64,000 nucleotides of DNA from Paenibacillus sp. XY044 (GTDB taxonomy: Bacteria; Bacillota; Bacilli; Paenibacillales; Paenibacillaceae), in the NCBI RefSeq assembly GCF_002257645.1, contig NZ_NQMO01000016.1:1-64000 (forward strand). Direction: 5' to 3'. The notes beneath the pieces were generated by a model. The model did no database searches. It was given only the letters and a program-made list of their open reading frames with translations, and had not been told where the DNA came from. Shown here one piece after another: positions 1 to 8,663 of this stretch; within the stretch, counting starts at the first letter, position 1; each line of letters opens with the position of its first letter. A program made the translations under genes and the position numbers.

Positions 1-357
<357 letters not shown>

Positions 358-481
358 TTGGAAGAATCTGCTCACCCGAAGGGAGTAGCTTTCCAACGAA
401 AGTTTGTAGCTCATTTTGAATCTGACGAGATTGATTTAATCTCAAGTTGCTCCGGTCCGAAGACCATCGCATGTATACTCA

Positions 482-507
482 CTCGTTGTTCAGTTTTCAA
501 AGATCAA
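482..507 (-). promoter_or_regulatory. rRNA leader antitermination element (boxA-like)
   Basis: On the minus strand the leader has CTTTGAAAACTGAACAACGA, the conserved boxA-containing element found ahead of Bacillaceae and Paenibacillaceae 16S genes. It lies about 130 nt before the 16S 5' end, which fits the Nus-factor antitermination site of an rRNA leader. The rest of 358-660 is AT-rich leader with no gene. Confidence 0.7.
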
Positions 508-660
508 ACTTCGTTTGCTACCAAGACCCCATCGCCTCAGCAACTTTTATATCATATCATGTTCGGCGCAATTTAGCAAGCTCTTTTTTAAATCTTTTTT
601 AGATTTATATGAAGCTCTCGATTCGATCGAAGTAACAACCAAATCATCGGCCGGAATATT

Positions 661-689
661 AATATAACACGCATTATTGTATTATGCAA
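661..689 (-). promoter_or_regulatory. rRNA operon promoter
   Basis: Minus strand: -35 TTGCAT (689-684), a 17-nt spacer, then -10 TATATT (666-661). It is about 300 nt upstream of the 16S 5' end in a very AT-rich segment that resembles an UP element (690-720). The spacing is ideal and the hexamers are close to SigA consensus. Additional rRNA promoters are possible but not clear. Confidence 0.6.
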
Positions 690-779
690 GTCTTTTTCTC
701 AATTTAATATAATATAAAGGATGAGATGCCGACTGTCTGCCCTCACATGAATTTCATAGCCGCGGCACCTGCGGATAAT

Positions 780-1319
780 TCAGTAACCCTTCTTCTTTCT
801 AGGCCAAAGCGTATAGCTGAAGCTTATAACGAAATCAATGCCAACAATGCATGCCCAGAGTAATGGAACTCGCTTAAGCGCTTCGGTACGATCAGGGTCA
901 TTAACGACCACAATCATGAGAAAAATCAGAATCGAGCCAATCACCCACGCCAGCGCATGCCTAAACCACCCTTGCCGCTCTTGTCTCGCATGTGCCTTCC
1001 CGTATTTGGGTGCCTTTTGGGGTTTGTCCCCGCCCCCAAAGCGATATGCAAACCGTTCGTCGGCCCAATGAATCATCCGGTGGCCACATGCAACAGTTAC
1101 GCCGATGTACACTGCCGCCAGCCCATGCATAAATTCGGCTTCTACCCCGTTGCGCAGATCCATAATGGTGAGAACGATTAAGAGAAGGTCCACCACAGGA
1201 GTCATGAGCAGCAGAACGGCACCGCCCTTTTTCCATCTCGCCAAATACCGTACACTAAGCCCGGCTAACACCAAAACCCAGAAAGCAATCTCGCAACCAA
1301 TAATCCATACTGCGATCAA
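780..1319 (-). CDS. Hypothetical membrane protein next to a TetR regulator
   Basis: A 179-aa integral membrane protein with about five hydrophobic segments (near residues 1-22, 34-52, 63-80, 120-140 and 150-168) and a basic Gly/Lys/Arg-rich cytoplasmic loop around residues 90-115. The start is TTG at 1319, preceded by GAGGAG ten bases upstream; the nearby ATG at 1323 is out of frame. I recognise no catalytic motif. It is divergent from the tetR gene at 1411 with a shared ~90-nt control region, so it is probably that regulator's target. The usual inference would be a small exporter-like or envelope protein, but no specific function can be named. Confidence 0.75.
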   Translation of the reverse strand: MIAVWIIGCEIAFWVLVLAGLSVRYLARWKKGGAVLLLMTPVVDLLLIVLTIMDLRNGVEAEFMHGLAAVYIGVTVACGHRMIHWADERFAYRFGGGDKPQKAPKYGKAHARQERQGWFRHALAWVIGSILIFLMIVVVNDPDRTEALKRVPLLWACIVGIDFVISFSYTLWPRKKKGY

Positions 1320-1340
1320 CCATTCCCCACTCCTCTTTTT

Positions 1341-1379
1341 AATACAAATGTGTTAAAAACAATTTATCACAGATGTATT
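1341..1379. promoter_or_regulatory. Inverted-repeat operator in the tetR/membrane-gene intergenic region
   Basis: AATACAAATGTG (1341-1352) and CACAGATGTATT (1368-1379) form an inverted repeat matching at 10 of 12 positions with a 15-nt centre. It lies between two divergent starts and overlaps the expected -35 of the tetR promoter. TetR-family repressors typically bind such palindromes and control both genes. The arms are seen directly; binding is inferred. Confidence 0.5.
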
Positions 1380-1398
1380 AAATAAATCAAGCGCGTGG

Positions 1399-1404
1399 TA
1401 TAAT
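1399..1404 (+). promoter_or_regulatory. tetR -10 element (TATAAT) 6 nt before the ATG
   Basis: A perfect TATAAT sits at 1399-1404 and the ATG is at 1411, so transcription would be expected to begin at or within a base or two of the start codon. There is no purine-rich ribosome site before the ATG. The -35 position (1376-1381, TATTAA) is weak and overlaps the operator. Confidence 0.5.
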
Positions 1405-1410
1405 TTATAC

Positions 1411-2031
1411 ATGCCCAAAATTGTCGATCATGAACTCCAGAAAGCAAAAGTAGCCGAGGCCACTTGGCGAGTCATTCAGAAGCACGGCATCGAGCAGGCG
1501 TCGGTCCGCAACATTGCAGAAGAGGCCGGGATATCCGTAGGCTCAATGCGGCATTATTTTTCAACCCAATCAGAGCTTCTGTCCTATTCCATGAAACGGG
1601 TATCCGAACGGGTATCCGAGCGAGTTTACGAAAAGGTGTTCACTGGAGATCTGATGCAGGATATTCCCTCTCTTCTGCATGAGGTACTCCCTACCGATGA
1701 CGAAAAGCGGCTGGAAATGGAGGTGTGGTTTTCATTTGTCGTCAAGTCGTTGTCGGATGAATCCCTGCGCCCGCTGCGCCATCAGGTGGACGACGAGCTG
1801 CGATCGATTTTCGTTACAGTATTCAACGGCTTATCGGAAAAACGGCTCCTGCTTCCCGGCCTGGACTTTGCCATCGAAGTAGAACGCTTCTACGCAGTCC
1901 TCGACGGCCTGGCCATCCATGCCGTGATGCGTCCGGACCGCGTGACACCTGAGGTTATGGTTGCGGTCATTGAGCGGCATTTGGTGTCCCTATGCCAGAC
2001 GGATGTCTCTTCTAAGTCAAAAAAACCATAA
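1411..2031 (+). CDS. TetR/AcrR-family transcriptional regulator (BetI-type C-terminus)
   Basis: A 206-aa TetR-fold regulator. Residues ~10-55 form the helix-turn-helix domain (KAKVAEATWRVIQKHG, then ASVRNIAEEAGISVGSMRHYF, the typical signature). The remaining helices resemble the BetI/PksA-type ligand-binding domain. Together with the divergent membrane protein it makes a two-gene cassette inserted between lysS and the rRNA operon; this pair is not part of the conserved Bacillus order here. A 1-nt-scale leader and the absence of a Shine-Dalgarno suggest leaderless translation. The ligand is unknown. Confidence 0.88.
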   Translation: MPKIVDHELQKAKVAEATWRVIQKHGIEQASVRNIAEEAGISVGSMRHYFSTQSELLSYSMKRVSERVSERVYEKVFTGDLMQDIPSLLHEVLPTDDEKRLEMEVWFSFVVKSLSDESLRPLRHQVDDELRSIFVTVFNGLSEKRLLLPGLDFAIEVERFYAVLDGLAIHAVMRPDRVTPEVMVAVIERHLVSLCQTDVSSKSKKP

Positions 2032-2043
2032 GTCAAAACGCAA

Positions 2044-2094
2044 AAAAGGAACAGCCACGTGATTCATGATCACGTCTGCTGTTCCTTTTGTTTA
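2044..2094. terminator. Bidirectional terminator between tetR and lysS
   Basis: A hairpin with arms AAAAGGAACAGC and GCTGTTCCTTTT has an A-run on one side and a T-run on the other. It serves both convergent genes. Confidence 0.8.
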
Positions 2095-2115
2095 TGTCCG
2101 TTGAAAACCTGAAAA

Positions 2116-3630
2116 CTACTCCTGACGATTCCGCATATGCGGGAAGAGCAGCACGTCACGGATCGACGGAGAATCCGTCAGCAGCATCACCAAACGGTCG
2201 ATGCCGATACCCAGACCGCCGGTCGGCGGCATGCCGTATTCCAGCGCGGTGAGGAAATCCTCATCCATTTCATGCGCTTCGTCATTGCCTTGCTCACGTT
2301 CCTTCAGCTGCGCTTCAAACCGCTGGCGCTGATCGATCGGGTCGTTCAGCTCGCTAAACGCGTTGGCATGCTCACGAGCGACGATAAAGAGCTCGAAACG
2401 GTCCGTAAACCGCGGATCCTGCTCACTTTTCTTCGCAAGCGGCGAAATTTCCACCGGATGTCCAGTCACAAACGTCGGCTGAATCAGCGTTTCCTCTACA
2501 AATTCCTCGAAGAATGCGTTAAGAATATGCCCGAATGTCATATGCGGCTCGACTTTGACGTTATGCTCTTTGGCCAGACGATGAGCTTCCTCGTCCGTCA
2601 TGTGCACGCTGAAGTCCACACCCTTAACTTCCTTGACCGCATCCACCATGGATACCCGGCGCCAAGGCGGAGTCAGATTGACTTCATTCCCTTGATAGTT
2701 GATGACTTTGGTGCCGAGCACTTCTTGCGCAATATGCGCGATCATGTTCTCGGTCAGGTTCATGATGTCTTTGTAATCGGCATAAGCTTCATACAGCTCG
2801 ATCATCGTAAATTCCGGATTGTGACGGGTGGAAATGCCCTCGTTACGATATACGCGTCCGATTTCGTATACTTTTTCCAGACCGCCGACAATCAGGCGCT
2901 TCAAATGAAGCTCGATGGCGATCCGCATATACAGCTGCATGTCCAGCGCGTTATGATGCGTAATAAACGGCTTGGCAGCGGCTCCGCCGGCAATCGCATG
3001 CAGTGTTGGAGTTTCGACTTCCAGGTAGCCCTGTGAATCCAGGTAACGGCGCATCGATTGAATAATTCGCGAGCGGGCAATAAACGTCTGCTGTACTTCC
3101 GGATTAATGATCAAATCCACGTACCGCTGACGGTAGCGAAGCTCCACGTCCTTGAGGCCGTGATATTTATCCGGCAATGGATAGAGGGATTTTGACAGAA
3201 CCTCCACCTCGCTGGCCTTGATCGTCGTTTCCCCGGTTTTCGTCTTGAACATCGTTCCGGCGATGCCGACGATATCGCCCAGATCCAGCAGGCGGAACGC
3301 CTCGAATGCATGCTCAGGCACGGAATCCTGGCGCACGTAGATCTGGATTTTACCGCTCAGATCCTGAATATGGGCAAAAATGGCCTTACCCATACCGCGC
3401 TTAGCCATAATCCGTCCGGCAACGCGGACTTCAGCGTGCTGCTCGTCCAGCTCTTCCTTCGTCAGTCCGTCGTACTTACTCAGCAGATCGCCTGCCATGC
3501 TTGTTCTGTCATATTTTTTGCCAAAGGGATCGATACCCAGTGCACGCAGCTCGTCGAGCTTGCTCCGGCGGATTTTCAGCATCTCGCTTAATTCAATTTC
3601 CTGTTCCTGGTTGTTCACTTCTTCTGACAT
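2116..3630 (-). CDS. lysS: Lysyl-tRNA synthetase, class II
   Basis: 504 aa, full length for bacterial LysRS. It charges tRNA-Lys with lysine in the cytoplasm. An OB-fold anticodon-binding domain spans about residues 65-170 (VRVAGRIMAKRGMGKAIFAHIQD). The class II core follows, with motif 2 (YRNEGISTRHNPEFTMIE, ~265-280) and motif 3 near the C-terminus (TGGLGIGIDRLVMLL). An AAAAGGAG-like ribosome site precedes the ATG. It lies downstream of greA with a ~290-nt gap containing a repeat copy and hairpins, so it may have its own promoter. No T-box is visible. Confidence 0.97.
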   Translation of the reverse strand: MSEEVNNQEQEIELSEMLKIRRSKLDELRALGIDPFGKKYDRTSMAGDLLSKYDGLTKEELDEQHAEVRVAGRIMAKRGMGKAIFAHIQDLSGKIQIYVRQDSVPEHAFEAFRLLDLGDIVGIAGTMFKTKTGETTIKASEVEVLSKSLYPLPDKYHGLKDVELRYRQRYVDLIINPEVQQTFIARSRIIQSMRRYLDSQGYLEVETPTLHAIAGGAAAKPFITHHNALDMQLYMRIAIELHLKRLIVGGLEKVYEIGRVYRNEGISTRHNPEFTMIELYEAYADYKDIMNLTENMIAHIAQEVLGTKVINYQGNEVNLTPPWRRVSMVDAVKEVKGVDFSVHMTDEEAHRLAKEHNVKVEPHMTFGHILNAFFEEFVEETLIQPTFVTGHPVEISPLAKKSEQDPRFTDRFELFIVAREHANAFSELNDPIDQRQRFEAQLKEREQGNDEAHEMDEDFLTALEYGMPPTGGLGIGIDRLVMLLTDSPSIRDVLLFPHMRNRQE

Positions 3631-3719
3631 GGTCAGTCTTCATCTCCTTCATTTCACTGCTAAACCTCTCCCGCTTGTCCTACACGGGCCTGCCGTCTGC
3701 CGCCTATATCTGAAATAAC

Positions 3720-3735
3720 CCCACCAAGTGGGGCT
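3720..3735 (-). other. Short GC hairpin in the greA-lysS gap
   Basis: CCCCACCAAGTGGGG is a tight hairpin; on the minus strand it is followed by TTATTT. It could be a second weak terminator after greA or part of the lysS leader. The rest of the 3631-3922 gap is repeat copy 1 and the greA terminator. Confidence 0.35.
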
Positions 3736-3762
3736 TCTGCCTCGACGCTAGCTCAGGTGCGC

Positions 3763-3871
3763 TGCGATCTTTCGACGTACATTCCAAGAAGCCAGTCCGC
3801 TTGCAGCGGTCGTTTTTCTTGCGATTATAGAATCGTTCAGCTCCGCTGAAAATTTATACTTTCTACAATCT
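3763..3871 (+). repeat. Interspersed ~105-nt repeat, copy 1
   Basis: This stretch matches 27821-27933 closely, sharing TCGACGTACATTC, TTTTTCTTGCGATTATAGAAT, GTTCAGCTCCGCTGA and TTCTACAATCT in the same order. It matches the tandem pair at 62791-63000 more loosely. It lies between the greA terminator and lysS and has no convincing coding frame. Confidence 0.75.
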
Positions 3872-3879
3872 TGAAAAAA

Positions 3880-3906
3880 AGCTTCCTTAAGGAAGCTTTC
3901 TTTCAA
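3880..3906 (-). terminator. greA terminator
   Basis: The palindrome AAAGCTTCC-TTAA-GGAAGCTTT is followed on the minus strand by a T-run, 17-40 nt after the greA stop codon. Confidence 0.85.
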
Positions 3907-3922
3907 TCCTAAAGCATGGACA

Positions 3923-4399
3923 TTACTTTTTGATATCAATGATTTTATATTGAATGACGCCCGCAGGAACGTTCACATCCACGACCGTTCCTTTTTGCTT
4001 GCCGATGATTGCTTTGCCGACCGGGCTTTCATTGGAAATTTTATTGTTCAGCGGATCGGATTCGGCCGTACCGACGATCGTGTATTCCATCGTATCGCCG
4101 AATTCCAGGTCCTGCACCGTTACCGTTGCACCTACGCCCACGACGTCCGTGTTGATCTCATCATTATTGATGATACGGGCATTGCGCAGCAATTTTTCCA
4201 AAGTAATGATTCGGCCTTCAATAAAAGCCTGCTCGTTCTTGGCGTCTTCATATTCGGAGTTCTCACTAATATCCCCGTACCCGATGGCAACCTTGATCCG
4301 CTCCGCTACTTCGCGGCGCTTCACTGATTTCAAGTTCTCGAGTTCGTCTTCCAGCTTCTTAAGTCCGTCCTGTGTAAGAATGACTTCTTTATCGCTCAT
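3923..4399 (-). CDS. greA: Transcript cleavage factor GreA
   Basis: 158 aa, the normal GreA length. It enters the RNA polymerase secondary channel and stimulates cleavage of backtracked RNA. The N-terminal coiled coil contains the catalytic acidic tip (GYGDISENSEYEDAKNEQ, ~residues 40-57), followed by a C-terminal FKBP-like domain. I chose the ATG at 4399 (MSDKEVIL) because AGGAGA lies about 10 nt upstream and family members begin there. An upstream ATG at 4420 has no ribosome site. A palindromic element occupies the upstream gap. Confidence 0.95.
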   Translation of the reverse strand: MSDKEVILTQDGLKKLEDELENLKSVKRREVAERIKVAIGYGDISENSEYEDAKNEQAFIEGRIITLEKLLRNARIINNDEINTDVVGVGATVTVQDLEFGDTMEYTIVGTAESDPLNNKISNESPVGKAIIGKQKGTVVDVNVPAGVIQYKIIDIKK

Positions 4400-4450
4400 C
4401 TTAACCGATTCTCCTGTCATGTAAATAAAATTAAATTACACCCTGCTTCC

Positions 4451-4526
4451 ATAGAATGAACTAAAGAAACTTACGTTCTTGCTCCGTGGGTCAGGAGATG
4501 GCAATGCTTACTTTAGTTCAATCTAT
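4451..4526. repeat. Palindromic interspersed element, copy A
   Basis: A 76-nt element with inverted ends ATAGAATGAACTAAAG (4451-4466) and CTTTAGTTCAATCTAT (4511-4526). The same ends recur at 59241-59329 and 60193-60280 around different interiors. It lies between dusB and greA, immediately upstream of greA. Confidence 0.65.
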
Positions 4527-4671
4527 ATATATGCAAAACTATATGCAAAACTTGAAGGATCAGAACATCCTCCTGCTGCTAGTTAAACGGAAAGTCGAAT
4601 TTATACTGCAAAATTATATGGTAACCGTTTCAAAATGTCAATGACAGGGGTGTCAGACGCAGCCACCCATC

Positions 4672-5694
4672 TTATTGGGCCACCGCTTCCGCACCTCTCC
4701 CCTCGGCCTCCATCTCGGCACGCTGGCTCAGGTCTGCCACAAAATCCTCCAAAATTCTGACCATTTCGTCGCGCTTCGTCCCTTCCATAATATCGTCCTT
4801 GATCCGTGCGGACCCTCTCAGACCTTTCAGGTACCATGCCAAATGCTTACGCATTTCGCGCACCGCTACCGATTCGCCTCTCAGCGCGACCAGACGGTCC
4901 ATATGAAGAATCGCGATGCGGATTTTCTCTTCAGCCGATGGTTCGGGAAGCAGCTCACCGCTCTTGAGGTACTCAATCGTACGGTACAGCATCCACGGAT
5001 TTCCCAAAGCGCCGCGTCCGATCATAACCCCGTCGCATCCGGTTTCGTCGAGCATGCGCCGCGCGTCTTCCGGCGTGACCACGTCACCGTTGCCGATGAC
5101 CGGGATCGATACCGACTCTTTAACTTGTTTTATAATGCTCCAATCGGCATGGCCCGTATACAGCTGCTCCCGGGTTCTGCCATGCAGGCTGACCGCCTGG
5201 CCTCCGGCGCGTTCCACCGCTTGGGCGTTCTCCAGCGCATAAATGTGATCGCTGTCCCATCCGGTACGCATTTTGACGGTCACCGGTTTATCGACCGCAG
5301 CCACGACCGCGGATACCATTTCATAAATTTTTTGCGGATCGAGCAGCCAGCGTGCGCCTGCGTCGGCTTTGGTCACTTTCGGAGCCGGACAGCCCATATT
5401 GATATCGATGATATCCGCGTTGGTCTGTTTGTCGACGACTTTCGCCGCCTCCACTAGCGATTCCCGGTCTCCCCCAAAAATTTGCAGGCTCAGCGGTTTC
5501 TCGCGCTCATCCACATACAGCATTTCCTGCGTACGCTGGTTGCCGTGAACGATCGCTTTGCCGCTTACCATCTCAGCGCAGACCAGTCCCGTTCCGAATT
5601 CCTTGGCGATGAGGCGGAACGCGGGATTGCACACGCCCGCCATCGGTGCCAGCACGACTTGGTTCTTCATTTCAATACCGCCAATTTTCAGCAC
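4672..5694 (-). CDS. dusB: tRNA-dihydrouridine synthase DusB
   Basis: 340 aa. A flavin (FMN)-dependent enzyme that reduces specific uridines in tRNA D-loops. Seen: the TIM-barrel start VVLAPMAGVCNPAFRL (~14-28), the catalytic-cysteine motif INMGCPAPKV (~97-106), the lysine-containing KMRTGWD (~141-147) and IGRGALGNPW (~226-235). GTG at 5694 is the likely start: it follows AAGGAG and gives the family N-terminus MLKIGGIEMKN. It ends the folate operon, directly after yazB, as yacF does in B. subtilis. Confidence 0.95.
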   Translation of the reverse strand: MLKIGGIEMKNQVVLAPMAGVCNPAFRLIAKEFGTGLVCAEMVSGKAIVHGNQRTQEMLYVDEREKPLSLQIFGGDRESLVEAAKVVDKQTNADIIDINMGCPAPKVTKADAGARWLLDPQKIYEMVSAVVAAVDKPVTVKMRTGWDSDHIYALENAQAVERAGGQAVSLHGRTREQLYTGHADWSIIKQVKESVSIPVIGNGDVVTPEDARRMLDETGCDGVMIGRGALGNPWMLYRTIEYLKSGELLPEPSAEEKIRIAILHMDRLVALRGESVAVREMRKHLAWYLKGLRGSARIKDDIMEGTKRDEMVRILEDFVADLSQRAEMEAEGRGAEAVAQ

Positions 5695-5758
5695 CGCATC
5701 ATTTCACTCCTTGTTATTCATTGTATATACATAAGCAGTATTCCTGCTTCCCAAAAGT

Positions 5759-5962
5759 CTAACCGTTCGTCAGTTCCTGAACGGATACGCCGAGCGCTTC
5801 CGCTACTTTGATCACAACCTGTTCTTCTGCACGACGGTTTCCCCGTTCGATGGCTCCCAGCACCGCGAGCGATATCCCGCTCTTGGCTGCGAGCTCCTGC
5901 TGCGTATAGCCTTTTAGCTTCCGGAAGGCGCGGACGCGCTTCGCCAGCTGCATGTTTTCCAA
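5759..5962 (-). CDS. yazB: Small XRE-family HTH protein, YazB-like
   Basis: 67 aa, almost entirely one Cro/C1-type helix-turn-helix (LAKRVRAFRKLKGYTQQELA, then SGISLAVLGAIERGN). The probable start is TTG at 5962, with AAGGAAGG about nine bases upstream; an ATG three codons later has poorer spacing. It overlaps the end of folK by 49 nt, which implies co-translation. B. subtilis carries the small HTH gene yazB in the same place, between folK and dusB. Its target is unknown. Confidence 0.85.
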   Translation of the reverse strand: MENMQLAKRVRAFRKLKGYTQQELAAKSGISLAVLGAIERGNRRAEEQVVIKVAEALGVSVQELTNG

Positions 5963-6462
5963 AGCTGCAGACCTTCCTTTCCATCCAGCTTATCCAGAGC
6001 TGTCTCTACAATCGTATATAAGCCGGAAGGCTCGTCGGGAGGAACAATATCCGATAAGGGCACCAGCACAAAGGCGCGCTCCTCCATCCGGGGATGCGGC
6101 AGCACCAGTTCTTCTGTGGTCTCCCTGCGGCCCTCCATCCAGATTAAATCCAAATCGACGGTCCGGGGCCCCCAATGAATTTCCCGAACGCGCCCAAGCC
6201 CGTTCTCAATCCCTTGCATAACATGCAGCAGGTCATGGGAATCCAAACTTGTGCGGACACAAACGGCCATATTCAAAAAGAGGGGCTGATCCACATACCC
6301 CACCGGCTCCGTCTCATAGAGGTGGGAGCAGCGGGCTACCGTAATGCGGGGATCCTCATCCAGACGCTGAATGGCTTCCATGAGCGTGTGCTCACGGTCC
6401 CCCAAATTAGCCCCTAAAGCAATATAAGCCTCTGATATCTCAGAGGTGGAATGTGCATTCAT
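5914..6462 (-). CDS. folK: HPPK, 6-hydroxymethyl-7,8-dihydropterin pyrophosphokinase
   Basis: 182 aa. It transfers pyrophosphate from ATP to 6-hydroxymethyl-dihydropterin, the step before FolP in folate synthesis. Seen: AYIALGANLGDREHTL (~12-27), the YETEPVGYVDQPLFLN loop (~48-63) and the signature GPRTVDLDLIW (~97-107). The C-terminus runs ~15 residues longer than usual because the frame continues into yazB. It follows folB by 9 nt in the operon. Confidence 0.95.
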   Translation of the reverse strand: MNAHSTSEISEAYIALGANLGDREHTLMEAIQRLDEDPRITVARCSHLYETEPVGYVDQPLFLNMAVCVRTSLDSHDLLHVMQGIENGLGRVREIHWGPRTVDLDLIWMEGRRETTEELVLPHPRMEERAFVLVPLSDIVPPDEPSGLYTIVETALDKLDGKEGLQLWKTCSWRSASAPSGS

Positions 6463-6471
6463 GGTGGAGTC

Positions 6472-6834
6472 TCACTTTCTTGTTCTATGCAGCTCCACAG
6501 TAACACCCTGAAAGTGGATGTCAAATGGAGGATGCGGTTTGGTCACTTTGACCGTCAGTGCATTGATACTAGTATAAGTGTCCAGTACCACAGATGCAAT
6601 ACGTTCAGCTAAAGCTTCAATCAGGCGAAAAGACTCGGTTTCCACCACTTTTTTGACCGTCTCGTGGGCTTCGGCATAATTTACCGTCTGGGTGAGATCG
6701 TCGTTCTCCCCGGCTGCACGCAAATCCAGCTCCATGTCCAGATCGACATAAAAGCGCTGGCCGAGCTTGCGCTCCTCCTCGAACACGCCGTGATACCCGT
6801 AATATTCCATGCGGTGAATGACCATTCTATCCAT
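6472..6834 (-). CDS. folB: Dihydroneopterin aldolase
   Basis: 120 aa, the standard length. It converts 7,8-dihydroneopterin to 6-hydroxymethyl-dihydropterin plus glycolaldehyde and acts as an octamer. Seen: GYHGVFEEERKLGQRFYVDLDM (~14-35, with the catalytic Glu region), NYAEAHETV (~52-60) and the C-terminal KVTKPHPPFDIHFQGVTVEL. It sits between folP and folK, so the operon carries consecutive pathway steps. Confidence 0.95.
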   Translation of the reverse strand: MDRMVIHRMEYYGYHGVFEEERKLGQRFYVDLDMELDLRAAGENDDLTQTVNYAEAHETVKKVVETESFRLIEALAERIASVVLDTYTSINALTVKVTKPHPPFDIHFQGVTVELHRTRK

Positions 6835-6915
6835 TTACTGTTCCCGCCTCTCCAAATAAATCAACGTCAATACTAAACGGATCCTGTAAAAACGGATCCT
6901 CCCAGCTAGCAGCAA

Positions 6916-7773
6916 TTATTTCCGGCTCACAACCGCCGAAGTATAGATCATCGCGTCACTCATTTTGACGGTGCGTTTGATGGATTTCACATCGTGCACC
7001 CTCACGATCTGGCAGCCCTGGGCGATCCCAAACGCCACCGTTGCTGCCGTTCCCTCGACCAAATCATCGACCGGCAGATCCAGCACGCTGCGGATGAACT
7101 TTTTGCGGGACGTGGCAAGCAGCACAGGATACCCGATCTGATTCAGTCGGTCCAGCTGGGTCATCAGCTTCAAGTTGTGCTCAGCGTTTTTGGCAAACCC
7201 GATTCCGGGGTCCAAAATAATACGTTCGGGACGCACCCCGGCCGCCAAGGCCAGGCGCACACTCTCTTCCAGGTCGGCGACGACAGCCTCCACAAAATCG
7301 GTATAATCCATGTCGTGCCGGTTATGCATCAGAATGATCGGGCAGCCCAGCTCGGCCGCCACCTTCAGCATATCCGGATCCCCTTTGCCTCCCCAAATAT
7401 CGTTCATGATATGGGCACCGGCCAATATCGCTTGACGCGCTACTTCCGCCTTGTACGTATCGATCGAAATCGGAATGTGCGGGGCTGCTTTATGAATCGC
7501 CTTGATCACGGGAATCACGCGGGCCAGTTCCTCTTCCACAGATACCGGGGTAAACCCCGGTCGGGTCGATTCTCCTCCGATATCGATCAGATCAGCACCG
7601 TCCAGCATCATTTTCAGCGCATGGCGTACGGCCGTATCCGGATCCACATACCGGCCTCCGTCGGAAAAGGAATCGGGTGTTACATTTAAAATGCCCATCA
7701 GCTGGGTGGACTGTCCGAGCTTTAGCACGGCTTGGCCCATGGTATAAGTACGCTCATAGATTGTCGTTTTCAC
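6916..7773 (-). CDS. folP: Dihydropteroate synthase
   Basis: ~285 aa. It condenses p-aminobenzoate with hydroxymethyl-dihydropterin pyrophosphate and is the sulfonamide target. Seen: MGILNVTPDSFSDGG (~28-42), DIGGESTRPG (~66-75), ISIDTYKAEVA and LDPGIGFAK. The start is uncertain: TTG at 7779 overlaps the pabC stop (TTGA) but sits too close to the weak AGGG, while GTG at 7773 has about 8 nt of spacing and is preferred. ATG at 7740 is a third option. It is tightly coupled to pabC. Confidence 0.94.
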   Translation of the reverse strand: MKTTIYERTYTMGQAVLKLGQSTQLMGILNVTPDSFSDGGRYVDPDTAVRHALKMMLDGADLIDIGGESTRPGFTPVSVEEELARVIPVIKAIHKAAPHIPISIDTYKAEVARQAILAGAHIMNDIWGGKGDPDMLKVAAELGCPIILMHNRHDMDYTDFVEAVVADLEESVRLALAAGVRPERIILDPGIGFAKNAEHNLKLMTQLDRLNQIGYPVLLATSRKKFIRSVLDLPVDDLVEGTAATVAFGIAQGCQIVRVHDVKSIKRTVKMSDAMIYTSAVVSRK

Positions 7774-7775
7774 TG

Positions 7776-8663
7776 TCAAATCCCTGCTTTCTGTCGGTAC
7801 AAATCGAGCAGCCTGCGGGTGATTGGACCGGCGGCGCCGTGACTCACCGTTCTACCCGCTCCCTGCCTGTCCAGCAGGAGCGTAACGGGAACGAGCTCCT
7901 GAATGGAGCTGGTCACGAACACTTCATCTGCGGCCAGCAGATCTCCCCACGTATATAAGCCTTCCGTGCAGCGGATGCCGGCCCCGCCGGCGAGCTCAAG
8001 CACGACCTGGCGCGTAATGCCGGGCAGCAGCCCGGTGGATACATCAGGTGTATAGAGTGCCCCTTCTTTCACAAAAAACACATTGCTGACGATGCCTTCG
8101 CTGACATGCCCGCGCCCATCGAGCATAAGGCCTTCCGCCTGGCGGGAACGCGGGTCCCTTATAGCAGCCAGCTCTCTTTTCGCCAAAATATTGTTCATGT
8201 AATGGAGCGACTTCAAGCGGATCGGACCTTCGGGAGAGTTGCGCCGCGTGTCCAGCAGCTGCAGGGCTTTTCCTTGGGTGTAGAGGTTCTCCGGCACCTC
8301 AGGCAGCGCCTTCACAAGCAGAACATGATTGGGACGGCTGTACTCCTCCCCCGGAAGGCCAAGGACATCGACGCCTGCGCTAACGGTGTAACGGATATAG
8401 GCCTCCTCGAGGCCGTTTTCCTCCATCAAGGCTGCAATCCAACCAGGCATGGACGCAAACTCATCATCCGGCGAAAAAGGAATGCCCAGCATCCGGCAGC
8501 CCTCCGCCATCCTCTTCAAATGCCAATCCAGTAAAAAGGGCTGCCCCCGGTATGTCCGCAGCGTCTCAAACAAGCCCATTCCGTATAAAAAGCCGTGATC
8601 CATTACAGGTACCACGGCGTCGGCGGCATCAACGATTCCGCCGTTCAATCCTATCTTCTTCAT
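7776..8663 (-). CDS. pabC: Aminodeoxychorismate lyase (PLP-dependent)
   Basis: 295 aa, fold type IV PLP enzyme. It releases pyruvate from 4-amino-4-deoxychorismate to give p-aminobenzoate. Seen: DHGFLYGMGLFETLRTY (~23-39) and the PLP lysine region LKSLHYMNNILAKREL (~152-167). Its ATG overlaps the pabA stop by 4 nt (ATGA), and its stop abuts folP. Homologous D-amino-acid or branched-chain aminotransferases look similar, but the operon context settles the call. Confidence 0.93.
   Translation of the reverse strand: MKKIGLNGGIVDAADAVVPVMDHGFLYGMGLFETLRTYRGQPFLLDWHLKRMAEGCRMLGIPFSPDDEFASMPGWIAALMEENGLEEAYIRYTVSAGVDVLGLPGEEYSRPNHVLLVKALPEVPENLYTQGKALQLLDTRRNSPEGPIRLKSLHYMNNILAKRELAAIRDPRSRQAEGLMLDGRGHVSEGIVSNVFFVKEGALYTPDVSTGLLPGITRQVVLELAGGAGIRCTEGLYTWGDLLAADEVFVTSSIQELVPVTLLLDRQGAGRTVSHGAAGPITRRLLDLYRQKAGI

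Noticed and set aside
3631..3760. Possible T-box leader of lysS
   Set aside because: No T-box core (AGGGTGGNACCGCG), specifier loop or antiterminator is visible.
3748..3939. 63-codon minus-strand ORF between greA and lysS
   Set aside because: It begins inside greA and covers the greA terminator and repeat copy 1, with no ribosome site.
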